Assembly (NCBI RefSeq): GCF_002094305.1 | Contig: NZ_LWTX01000003.1 | Location: 496,001 to 560,000 of the forward strand | Source: Prescottella equi | Lineage (GTDB): Bacteria > Actinomycetota > Actinomycetes > Mycobacteriales > Mycobacteriaceae | Direction of reading: 5' to 3' | DNA length: 64,000 bases | In this document: positions 7,134 through 16,210 of the stretch, one piece after another | Position numbering within the stretch: position 1 is the first letter of the stretch | How the letters are laid out: each line of letters begins with the position of its first letter | Translations under genes and position numbers: made by a program | The notes under the pieces: model-generated | Seen by the model: only the letters and a program-made list of their open reading frames with translations | What the model was told of the DNA's origin: nothing | Database searches by the model: none

Positions 7134-8665
7134 CAGCGAGCGTCCCGGCCGACCAGGACGGTGCGGCCGGACGCGTCGGCGGCGAACACGCCCGCCCCGG
7201 GCAGGACGTCCGCGGATTCGGCGTTGTCGAATGCCCCCATGCGCAGCAGCGCGTCCGGGTGGCGACCGTGCAGCCAGCAGCGCCACACCAGTCCGGACGA
7301 CAGCACGGCGACCACCGCGACGGGCACCACGTACGACGCGTCGATCACGTTGACGTACAACAGGTATCCGAGCACCGACGTCCCGGCGACGCTGCCGAGG
7401 GTGCTCGCGGCGAGCACGCGGGGAGTCTGTTCGCCGATGCGGCTGAGGAAGCGCACCGACGCGAGCGCCACCACCACGTACGCGACGATCACGGCGCCGC
7501 GCACGACCAGTCTCAGGTCGCCGAACACGACGCCGGTGCCGAGCACCGCGAACGTTCCGGCGCCGAGGACCACCACGCCGACCACGAGCGCCAGGGCCGC
7601 GTCCGGGGTGCGGAACGACGCATGCACCCGTCCGCACCAGCGGGGGAGTGCGCCCTCGACACCGAGCGAATACACCAGCCGGGACGCGGCATTCGACGAC
7701 GCCATCGACGAGGCCAGCCACGAACAGCTCAGTCCGACGTTCAATGCCACGACGATGACGGGATCGACCCCGGTCGCGGTGCCGTGCAGGTACGCGTCGA
7801 CGAGGGTGTCGCTGCGCCCGGTCCAGGCCGCCCAACCGGCGAACAGGAACAGCGATCCGCAGATCAGCGGCGTGAGCAACACCGTTCGGGTGACGGTCAC
7901 CAGCGGCCGCCGGGCCTCGGGTCCGAAGAAGGCGGCGCTCTCGAATCCCGCGAGCGCGAACAGTGCCGTGAGGACGAGCGCCAGCGTGCCGTGCCCCGAC
8001 GCCGGCGGGACCAGGACCGGCGCGGACGCGTTGTCGCCGAACAGCATCAGGGCGACGATGAAGGCGAGCGAGCACATCTCGACGGCCAGGATCGTCACCG
8101 CCGCGAACCGCACACCGCGCACGAGGCAGCACAGGATGCCCACCGCGAGCGCGAGGTACACCGGTGGTGCGGGCGGGGAGAATCCGGCGAGCCCGCACAG
8201 CGCGATCACCGCCTGACCGCCGTGATACAGCGTCATGACGGCGCTGCCGACGTACTTCACCAGCATCGCGACGGCGGCGGTGAGCGCCGCCCGGCTCCCG
8301 GATCCCCGGAACGCGAAGCTGTGCAGACCGCCGGCCGCCGCCATGCGCCGGGTGAACTGGGAGACGCAGAACGCGATGAGGGTGACGGCGATCGTCGCGA
8401 CCAGGATCGTCACGATGCCGCTCACGAGGCGGTCGTGGGTGAGCATCGTGAGCGGCAGGATCACCATGGACACGGCCGGTGCGGTGGTGGCGACGGACTG
8501 CGCCAGCACCTCGACACCGGACAGTTGCCGCCGACCGAGGGCTCGCATCGACGACAGGGCGGGACGCTCGGGTTCCCCGGTGGTGAACGAGCGCGCTATC
8601 GCGTCGGTGAGTGCGGACACGCGCGTGACGCTAGTAAGTCTGTGTAACAACGATATTGCGTGCAT
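7133..8665 (-). CDS. APC-superfamily amino acid/polyamine permease
   Basis: A 510-residue integral membrane protein with about 12 hydrophobic spans. I chose ATG 8665 because AGAGGA precedes it closely. GTG 8620 is possible. The early helix LSGVEVLAQSVATTAPAVSM and the FALAGFESAAFFGPEARRP segment are characteristic of amino acid permeases of the APC superfamily. The substrate is not readable. It sits between the oxidase operon (divergent) and its partner IclR gene, so it may import amino acids, or the keto acids made from them, outside the membrane. Confidence 0.85.
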   Translation of the reverse strand: MHAISLLHRLTSVTRVSALTDAIARSFTTGEPERPALSSMRALGRRQLSGVEVLAQSVATTAPAVSMVILPLTMLTHDRLVSGIVTILVATIAVTLIAFCVSQFTRRMAAAGGLHSFAFRGSGSRAALTAAVAMLVKYVGSAVMTLYHGGQAVIALCGLAGFSPPAPPVYLALAVGILCCLVRGVRFAAVTILAVEMCSLAFIVALMLFGDNASAPVLVPPASGHGTLALVLTALFALAGFESAAFFGPEARRPLVTVTRTVLLTPLICGSLFLFAGWAAWTGRSDTLVDAYLHGTATGVDPVIVVALNVGLSCSWLASSMASSNAASRLVYSLGVEGALPRWCGRVHASFRTPDAALALVVGVVVLGAGTFAVLGTGVVFGDLRLVVRGAVIVAYVVVALASVRFLSRIGEQTPRVLAASTLGSVAGTSVLGYLLYVNVIDASYVVPVAVVAVLSSGLVWRCWLHGRHPDALLRMGAFDNAESADVLPGAGVFAADASGRTVLVGRDAR

Positions 8666-8753
8666 GCTTCCTCTGGTCGCACCTGCTCGAGAATGCAATG
8701 CAACGGCACGACGCATGTTCTCAGTCGACTCCGCGAAACCGTTTCCCCCGTGA

Positions 8754-10436
<1,683 letters not shown>

Positions 10437-10465
10437 GCCCGTTCACCATTCACGAAGGAGCCATC

Positions 10466-11140
10466 ATGACTTCCGTCTCTCGCAAGGCCATCGCCGCGGT
10501 CCTCGCAGGCTCGGCTTTGATCCTGACCGCAGCAGGTTGTTCGTCCGACACCGCCGAGGCGGAACCCGCACCCGAGTCGACGTTCGTCTCCAAGTCGGTT
10601 CTGGAAGCGGGCCAGGCGAATCCGATGATCGCGCAGGGTGTCGCGATCGGCGGCGGCGCGGCCGTCTACAAGACCAGCGGTCTGGGGCCGGCGGCGTCCA
10701 ACAAGGCCGCGCCCGAGGGCACCCCGGAGTCGTACATCGACAGCCAGTTCGGCGGTGGGATGCTGCCGGCGGGGGTCACGGTCACCGAGGCGCAGGGCAT
10801 CAACGTACTCAAGAAGATCCGGGAGAACCTGGAGGCACAGGGACTCACGCTCGAGGACGTCGTGACGATGCGCGTGTTCCTCGACAACGCGCCGGGCACC
10901 GATCGCGCCGACTACGCGGGCTGGAATCGCGCCTACCGGCAGTTCTTCGCCAACACGAACCTCGAGACCGGCGACACCGAACTGGTGCCGATGGGGACGG
11001 CGGCACCAGCCGCCCCGATCGAGCGGAACAGCGCGCGTCCCACCCGTTTCGCGCTCGAGGTCGGCAGCTTGCCGGTCGCGGGATGGTTGGTCGAGGTCGA
11101 GGTGGACGCGGTCTACCCCGACGGCGAGGAGCCGTCCTGA
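10466..11140 (+). CDS. RidA/YjgF-family lipoprotein
   Basis: A 224-residue exported protein; the start ATG 10466 has AAGGAG. The signal peptide ends in the lipobox LTAAGC, predicting acylation at Cys25 and an anchor on the outer face of the membrane. The rest is a RidA fold (LTLEDVVTMRVFLDN, LVEVEVDAVYP at the C-terminus). The PTRFALEV segment aligns with the PARSCVEV region of E. coli RidA, so the catalytic arginine is kept (about Arg194). RidA enzymes hydrolyse reactive imines and enamines to ketones and ammonia. Encoded 29 bp after the oxidase, it would meet the imino acids in the same compartment. A lipoprotein RidA is unusual, because most are cytosolic. Confidence 0.85.
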   Translation: MTSVSRKAIAAVLAGSALILTAAGCSSDTAEAEPAPESTFVSKSVLEAGQANPMIAQGVAIGGGAAVYKTSGLGPAASNKAAPEGTPESYIDSQFGGGMLPAGVTVTEAQGINVLKKIRENLEAQGLTLEDVVTMRVFLDNAPGTDRADYAGWNRAYRQFFANTNLETGDTELVPMGTAAPAAPIERNSARPTRFALEVGSLPVAGWLVEVEVDAVYPDGEEPS

Positions 11141-11340
11141 TGGGCGCGCTGAGTCCCGGGCACTGGGCGATCGTGGCGGTGGTGCTGCTGGTGCTGTTCG
11201 GGTCCAAGAAGTTGCCCGACGCCGCACGCGGGCTGGGTCGCTCGCTGCGGATCCTCAAGAGCGAGGTCGGCGAACTGCAGGCCGACGATCAGCCCGGCGA
11301 GATCGGGAAGGTCGAGCCGTCCCGGCAGCTGTCCTCGTAG
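11140..11340 (+). CDS. tatA: Small TatA-family twin-arginine translocase subunit
   Basis: A 66-residue protein whose ATG overlaps the preceding stop (TGATG). One N-terminal membrane helix (HWAIVAVVLLVLF) is followed by the TatA hinge and amphipathic helix FGSKKLPDAARGLGRSLRILK and a short polar tail. TatA multimers form the channel for folded Tat substrates. Housekeeping TatA is usually longer and lies near tatC, whereas this copy is the third gene of an operon that begins with a Tat substrate. That suggests a dedicated, or dosage-boosting, translocase component for the oxidase. Confidence 0.88.
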   Translation: MGALSPGHWAIVAVVLLVLFGSKKLPDAARGLGRSLRILKSEVGELQADDQPGEIGKVEPSRQLSS

Positions 11341-11357
11341 ACGTCGACGAGCGAAGG

Positions 11358-11390
11358 GCCGCGCAACCAGAGCGTTGCGCGGCTTTCTTC
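11358..11390 (+). terminator. Rho-independent terminator after tatA
   Basis: A perfect 10-bp stem, GCCGCGCAAC with GTTGCGCGGC, encloses a 6-nt loop and is followed by TTTCTTC. It lies 17 bp after the tatA stop and also faces the end of the convergent marR gene. Confidence 0.85.
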
Positions 11391-11402
11391 GTTCCCGCCC
11401 GG

Positions 11403-11858
11403 TCACGGCCGCGGCCAGGCCCGGCCGTCGAGTTCCTCGATGTCGGTGTTGAACCGGCGCAGGTAGGCGGCGAAGGCGGCGACGTCCTCCGCGGACCAGT
11501 CGCGCATCACCCGGTCGAGGGCCGAGATGTTCGCCGTGCGCTCGGCGTCGAGTTCCTCCCGTCCGGCGTCGGTGAGCCGGAACTTGCGGGCCATGCCGCC
11601 GTCGGGGTCGGGGATGCGGTCGACGAGCCCGGCGTTGAGCATCGCGGTGGTCTGGCGGTGGAGGGTGGAGGTGTCGAGCGCGAGGGCGTCGCTGAGCTGT
11701 CCGATCGACATCGGTCCTTCCACGCTGATCCGGCTCAGGAGCGTGTACGCGCTGCGGTCGAGTCGGCCGCCGCTGCGGCGGGGGCGCGGATTGTGCAGCG
11801 TGAGGTGCCGGCCGAGCAGCATCGTCTCGAAATCGATCAGGTTCGTGGGCTTGTCCAT
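11403..11858 (-). CDS. MarR-family transcriptional regulator
   Basis: A 151-residue protein. ATG 11858 was chosen over an upstream ATG because GAGAGGA is correctly spaced. The winged helix reads MSIGQLSDALALDTSTLHRQTTAMLNAGLVDRIPDPDGG, then ARKFRLTDAGRE. It is divergent from an MFS exporter, and the intergenic region carries repeated ATRCAACTTGRTTGYAT-like palindromes. This is the classic layout of a drug-sensing repressor and its pump. Confidence 0.9.
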   Translation of the reverse strand: MDKPTNLIDFETMLLGRHLTLHNPRPRRSGGRLDRSAYTLLSRISVEGPMSIGQLSDALALDTSTLHRQTTAMLNAGLVDRIPDPDGGMARKFRLTDAGREELDAERTANISALDRVMRDWSAEDVAAFAAYLRRFNTDIEELDGRAWPRP

Positions 11859-11952
11859 ACCGGTCCTCTCGCAAAGCCGCATCGGTGTCGCGATGCCCTC
11901 CCATTGTGCCCGCCGGAATCGGACATATCACTCCGAACTGGGATTTTGCGCG

Positions 11953-11987
11953 ATGCAACTTGATTGCACGATACAACTTGGTTGTAT
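11953..11987. promoter_or_regulatory. Tandem MarR-type operator
   Basis: The perfect inverted repeat ATACAAC-TTG-GTTGTAT (11971-11987) is preceded 18 bp upstream by a second copy, ATGCAACTTGATTGCAC (11953-11969). A possible third half-site, TGCAACT, lies just downstream. The sites lie 55-89 bp before the MFS start and about 95 bp before the marR start. Confidence 0.75.
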
Positions 11988-12041
11988 GCTGCAACTACTT
12001 TGCGTAACGAAATCCATTGATCGAGAAGTTGGGAGACCCGC

Positions 12042-13481
12042 GTGGACAACTCCGCGCCCGCCACCCGTTCGGGGGGCATCGTCACAGTGCTGGCGGTCGC
12101 CGGCATCGTGGCAGCACTCATGCAGACCCTTGTGGTCCCGCTCATCGGCGACCTGCCGCGCATCCTCGACACCACGGCGTCGAACGCGTCGTGGGTCGTC
12201 ACCATCACGCTGTTGGTGGGTGCGGTCGCCACGCCGGTCACCGGGCGACTGGGGGACCTGCTCGGCAAGCGGCGGATGCTGCTCTTCTGCTCGGTGCCGC
12301 TGGTGATCGGCTCGATCACCTGCGCGCTGGCCACGTCGCTCGCGCCCATGGTGATCGGTCGTGGTCTGCAGGGACTCGGCATGGGCATGGTGCCGCTCGG
12401 TATCAGTGCGCTGCGTGAACTGGTACCGCCACAGAAGCTCGGTTCGTCGATCGCGCTCATCAGCGCCACCCTCGGCATCGGCGGTGCGCTCGGTCTGCCG
12501 ATCTCCGCGGCCGTCACCCAGAACACCAGCTGGCGGGTGCTGTTCTGGGGCTGCGCGGTGCTCAGCGTGCTCATCGGTGTGCTGATCTGGCGCCTGGTCC
12601 CGGCCACCCCGGCGATGGCCACGGGCGGCTTCGACTTCGTCGGCGCGGTCGGTCTCGGCATCGGGCTCGTGAGCCTGCTGCTCGCGGTGTCGAAGGGCGC
12701 CGTCTGGGGATGGGGGAGCCCCGAGATCCTGGGGCTGTTCGCGGTGGCGGTGGTCGTGCTGCTGGCCTGGGGCTGGTGGGAGCTGCGCACCGCGGACCCG
12801 CTCGTGAACCTGCGCCTGGCCGCGGGCCGTCAGGTGCTGTTGACCAATGCGGCGTCCGTCGTCGTCGGCTTCTCGATGTACGCGCAGTCGCTGATCATCC
12901 CGCAGCTCCTCCAGCTGCCCGAGTCCACCGGTTACGGGCTGGGCCAGTCGATGCTCGCCATGGGCCTGTGGATGCTGCCCGGTGGTTTCGTGATGATGGC
13001 CGTCTCGCCCGTGGGCGCCAAGTTGTCGGCGGCGCGCGGCCCGAAGGTCACGCTGGTGCTAGGTGCGCTGGTCATCGCCCTCGGCTACGGCTCGTCGATG
13101 CTCCTGCTGGGCTCGACGTGGGGCCTGCTCGTCGTGGTCTGCATCTCGAACGCCGGTGTCGGCCTGGCCTACGGCTCCATGCCCGCACTGATCATGAGCG
13201 CGGTGCCGCCGTCGGCCACGGGCTCCGCGAACAGCTTCAACACGCTGATGCGCTCGGTGGGTACGTCCGTCGCGGCCGCCGTGGTCGGTGTCGTGCTCGC
13301 GCAGATGAGCGTCGACATCGGCGGTGGGCACACGATCCCGACGGAGGCAGGTTTCCGTACCGGTCTGCTCATCGGGTGCGGTGTGGCGCTCGTCGCCGCC
13401 GCCATCGCCGCGGCGATCCCGGGTCGAAGGCCCGCGCCGGCGTCGGTCGAGCCCGGCGCACCCGCTGTCGCGAAGGTCTGA
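12042..13481 (+). CDS. MFS drug exporter (DHA2/EmrB-QacA type)
   Basis: A 479-residue transporter with start GTG 12042 after GGGAG. The N-terminal half shows the MFS loop GRLGDLLGKRRMLLF between helices 2 and 3 and GRGLQGLGMGMVPLGISALRE in helix 4-5, typical of proton-antiport drug exporters with about 14 spans. It is divergent from marR and probably repressed by it. The substrate is unknown. The C-terminus is a Pro/Ala-rich cytoplasmic tail. Confidence 0.88.
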   Translation: MDNSAPATRSGGIVTVLAVAGIVAALMQTLVVPLIGDLPRILDTTASNASWVVTITLLVGAVATPVTGRLGDLLGKRRMLLFCSVPLVIGSITCALATSLAPMVIGRGLQGLGMGMVPLGISALRELVPPQKLGSSIALISATLGIGGALGLPISAAVTQNTSWRVLFWGCAVLSVLIGVLIWRLVPATPAMATGGFDFVGAVGLGIGLVSLLLAVSKGAVWGWGSPEILGLFAVAVVVLLAWGWWELRTADPLVNLRLAAGRQVLLTNAASVVVGFSMYAQSLIIPQLLQLPESTGYGLGQSMLAMGLWMLPGGFVMMAVSPVGAKLSAARGPKVTLVLGALVIALGYGSSMLLLGSTWGLLVVVCISNAGVGLAYGSMPALIMSAVPPSATGSANSFNTLMRSVGTSVAAAVVGVVLAQMSVDIGGGHTIPTEAGFRTGLLIGCGVALVAAAIAAAIPGRRPAPASVEPGAPAVAKV

Positions 13482-13583
13482 CCAGGGCATTCGGGTGGAG
13501 TCGGGATCGCGGGATCTCGCACTCGGGCAAGAAGTTCGATCCCTGTGAGACAAACGTTCAACAAGTGCTAATGTTCGTCCTGC

Positions 13584-13626
13584 ACTGGCCGCAGCTGACT
13601 ACTCGCTGCGGCCAGTAGCTATTTTT
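13584..13626. terminator. Bidirectional terminator between MFS and FAD monooxygenase genes
   Basis: A perfect 12-bp stem (13584-13595 with 13605-13616) with a 9-nt loop, followed by AGCTATTTTT on the + strand. It lies in the gap between two convergent genes. The rest of 13482-13655 shows nothing I recognise. Confidence 0.85.
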
Positions 13627-13655
13627 GCAGCCGGATCCGCTCGGGGTCCGATGTT

Positions 13656-14675
13656 TCACGCGAAACGTGAGCCGAGTCCCACGACGACGTCCCGGATGCC
13701 GGTCCACCGCCGCGCGGTCGCGATCCGGCCCGCGACGTGCGAGGCCCGCACCAGCCGGCGGGTGGGACGGCGTCGGGCCCGGTCGTAGCGCCGCAAGGCG
13801 TCGGGCACAGCGTGTTCGGTGAGCAGCCGGCCCAGCGTCGCGGCGTCGACCATCGCCTCGCATGCACCCCGGCCCAGGTTCGGGGCCATCGAGTGCGCGG
13901 CGTCGCCGATCAGCGCGACGTTCCCGTGCACGTACGACGGCAGTTTCGGCGACTCGTAGAGGTCGTGGTGCAGCACGGTGTCCGGGTCGATCTGCTCGAG
14001 GATCTTCCGGACGTCCTGGTGCCAGTCGCCGAAACGGCTGCGCAGCAGGTCGACTCCGTCGGAGACGCCGACGGGGGACCGGACCGCGGCGAACCAGTTC
14101 ACCAGGCCGCCCTCCCGCGGGGTGATGCCGAACAGGGCGCCCGGACCCCACGTCTCGGTGACCGATGCCGTCTCGCCGGGAATCCACCCGCGCCACGCCG
14201 TCAGGCCGGTGGGGACGGGGCGGTAGCGGGACCCGAACAACACGTCGCGGGTGGCACTACGGGTGCCGTCCGCCGCGACGACGACGTCGAAGTCGGCGAG
14301 GGTGCCGAGATCGGGTGCGGGCTCGCCGAATCGGACGGTGCCGGCCGGAAGACCGTCGACGAGGATGCCCAGCAGCGCCGGACGGGAGATCAGATACGCC
14401 GTGCGGCGGGCGCTGTCGACCCGGCCGATCACCGAGCCGTCCGGTCGCAGGAAGGCGGCACGCTGCTGCCGCGCACCGACGTCCCGCACGTGGGGGCCGA
14501 CACCCGCGACGTCCAACGCGGAGATTGCCTGGGGCCACATCCCGAGAGCGGTCCCCGTGGTCGGCGGTGCGGGGGAGCGTTCGAACACCGAGACGTCCCA
14601 TCCGCGGCGGATCAGGACGTTGGCGGCCGTCAGCCCACCGATGCCGCCACCGAGGATCGCTGCCTTGCCAGCCAT
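13656..14675 (-). CDS. FAD-dependent monooxygenase (PHBH family)
   Basis: A 339-residue flavoprotein starting at ATG 14675. It has the N-terminal FAD motif ILGGGIGGLTAANVLIRRGWDVSVFE, the central DFDVVVAADGTRSATR (the DG motif of aromatic hydroxylases), and the GD motif GDAAHSMAPNLGRGACEAMVDA. Such enzymes hydroxylate aromatic or polycyclic substrates with NAD(P)H and O2. It is shorter than typical PHBH enzymes (about 390) and lacks their C-terminal domain. It stands alone on the minus strand, so its substrate cannot be guessed from neighbours. Confidence 0.85.
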   Translation of the reverse strand: MAGKAAILGGGIGGLTAANVLIRRGWDVSVFERSPAPPTTGTALGMWPQAISALDVAGVGPHVRDVGARQQRAAFLRPDGSVIGRVDSARRTAYLISRPALLGILVDGLPAGTVRFGEPAPDLGTLADFDVVVAADGTRSATRDVLFGSRYRPVPTGLTAWRGWIPGETASVTETWGPGALFGITPREGGLVNWFAAVRSPVGVSDGVDLLRSRFGDWHQDVRKILEQIDPDTVLHHDLYESPKLPSYVHGNVALIGDAAHSMAPNLGRGACEAMVDAATLGRLLTEHAVPDALRRYDRARRRPTRRLVRASHVAGRIATARRWTGIRDVVVGLGSRFA

Positions 14676-14858
14676 GTGGGGACCGTACCCGACGTCCGGC
14701 GGCGCTTCCGGGCATCGATCCGGTGCGCCGCTCGCCCGGGTGTTTACAGGCCCGTCGACGCGGCGTCCAATGGAGGTGAAACGAAGATGCGCCGCCGTCG
14801 ACGGTGTGTGAGCGCTGTCCGACTCCGGCGATTTGCCCTCTTGGAGAAGGGAAAGCGC

Positions 14859-15824
14859 GTGACTTCGATGTCCAGGTCCGCGGCGCTGGTGGCGGTGTCC
14901 GTGGCAGGCCTGGTCCTGTCCGCGCCGATCGTCCACGCGGACAACGTGACCGCGACCGTCCCGGTCGGTGCCGGACCTACCGAGGTGGCCGTCGCCCCCG
15001 ACGGCTCCCGCGTCTACGTCACCGACTACTTCGATGCCGCGGTCACCGTCGTCGACACCGCGACCGGCACCGTCACCGCGACGGTGCCGGTCGGCGGGTA
15101 TCCGACCGACGTCGCGATCGGCCCCGACGGTTCCCGGGCCTACGTCACCAATTCCGACGACGGCACGGTGTCCGTGCTCGACACCGCCGCCGGAACCGTG
15201 GTGGCCACCGTCCCGGTCGGCGCCGGCCCGGAGGGGGTCGCGGTGACTCCCGACGGTGCGCGGGCCTTCGTGTCGAACTACGACGGCGGCACGGTGTCGG
15301 TGATCGACACCCGCACGGACGCCGTGACCGCCACGGTTCCCGTCGGCCGGTTGCCCTCCGAGGTCGCGATCACCCCGGACGGCACGCGCGTGTACGTCGC
15401 CGAACAGGGCAGCAACGCGGTGGCGGTGATCGACGTCGCGACCGCGACCGTCGTCGGCAGCGTCCCGGTCGGCGACGGGCCGTTCGGGGTGGCGATCACG
15501 CCGGACGGCACCCGGGCCTATGTCACCGCGTGGGACAGCGACGCGGTGTCGGTGGTGGCGCTGCCGGTGAACGCCGTCGTCGCCACCGTCCCGGTCGGCG
15601 ACCGCCCGTTCGGCACCGCGGTCTCGCCCGACGGGACCCGTGCGTACGTGACGAACTATGCGAGCGACACGGTGTCGGTGCTCGGGACCGCGGTCGACGC
15701 CGTCGTCGGGACCGTCGTCGTCGGCGACAGCCCGTCCGCCGTGGTTATCACCCCGGACGGCACCCGGGCGTACGTGTCGAACTACGACGGCGACTCGGTG
15801 TCGGTGGTCGCGATCGAGCCGTGA
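14859..15824 (+). CDS. Secreted YVTN seven-bladed beta-propeller protein
   Basis: A 321-residue exported protein. I chose GTG 14859 after GAGAAGGG. The long open frame upstream is antisense to the monooxygenase. A signal peptide (to ...APIVHA) is followed by seven tandem repeats of about 42 residues. Each has the form VATVPVG-x-GP-x-x-VAVTPDGTRAYVTN-x-x-x-x-TVSVID, the YVTN/lactonase-like blade, and nothing follows the seventh. This forms a complete propeller. The function is unknown. Such proteins may bind surfaces or ligands, or be lactonase-like, but no catalytic residues are evident. Confidence 0.85.
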   Translation: MTSMSRSAALVAVSVAGLVLSAPIVHADNVTATVPVGAGPTEVAVAPDGSRVYVTDYFDAAVTVVDTATGTVTATVPVGGYPTDVAIGPDGSRAYVTNSDDGTVSVLDTAAGTVVATVPVGAGPEGVAVTPDGARAFVSNYDGGTVSVIDTRTDAVTATVPVGRLPSEVAITPDGTRVYVAEQGSNAVAVIDVATATVVGSVPVGDGPFGVAITPDGTRAYVTAWDSDAVSVVALPVNAVVATVPVGDRPFGTAVSPDGTRAYVTNYASDTVSVLGTAVDAVVGTVVVGDSPSAVVITPDGTRAYVSNYDGDSVSVVAIEP

Positions 15825-16210
15825 CTCGGCGGTGACGGTGCGGCCGACGATCGTGCCGATGCTGCAACTCGTCGGCCCTCCGGGCGCGAAACAATCGCTC
15901 TAGGCTGTGATGTGCACTTCATTTCCCCAGCAATGGGGAGAAAAACCACAGGTCACGGAGTGGAGAGGGGAACCTTGCTTGCGTTTCTCCCGGGTGCGTG
16001 AATTAACCTTTTCTCAACACGGTGGACTCATAACCGTCTGAAACGCCCCAGAGCAACGTCGCCGGGGCGGACGTCAGTCCCGTGCCGAGGCTCAACGAGG
16101 AGCCATTCTCGGTCGGTGCCGCACAGTGTCGTGCAGGTACATGCTCTGCAGTTGTATGGCCATCAGCGCTGCTGGTCGTCGGTGCATCTACGCATACGAA
16201 GGCAGTAGGT
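15825..16210. other. 386-bp non-coding region upstream of gltB
   Basis: No credible gene is seen here. A small hairpin TCCCCA-GCAA-TGGGGA lies at 15924-15939. An AT-richer patch (about 15997-16035) containing TTGCGT and TTAACC roughly 18 bp apart could be the gltB promoter. An ATAAC-N5-GAAAC element (16030-16044) vaguely resembles a nitrogen-regulator (GlnR) half-box, but its spacing is one base short. Confidence 0.4.

Noticed and set aside
6300-8647. Long + strand frames over the IclR and permease genes
   Set aside because: The minus-strand genes have full IclR and permease motifs. The + strand frames are shadows.
15924-15939. Hairpin TCCCCA-GCAA-TGGGGA as a terminator of the propeller gene
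   Set aside because: It has a six-base stem and no T-run. It lies 100 bp after the stop, so it is more likely chance.
16030-16044. ATAAC-N5-GAAAC as a GlnR site for gltBD
   Set aside because: Spacing is one base short of the consensus and there is only one half-box. It is too weak to call.
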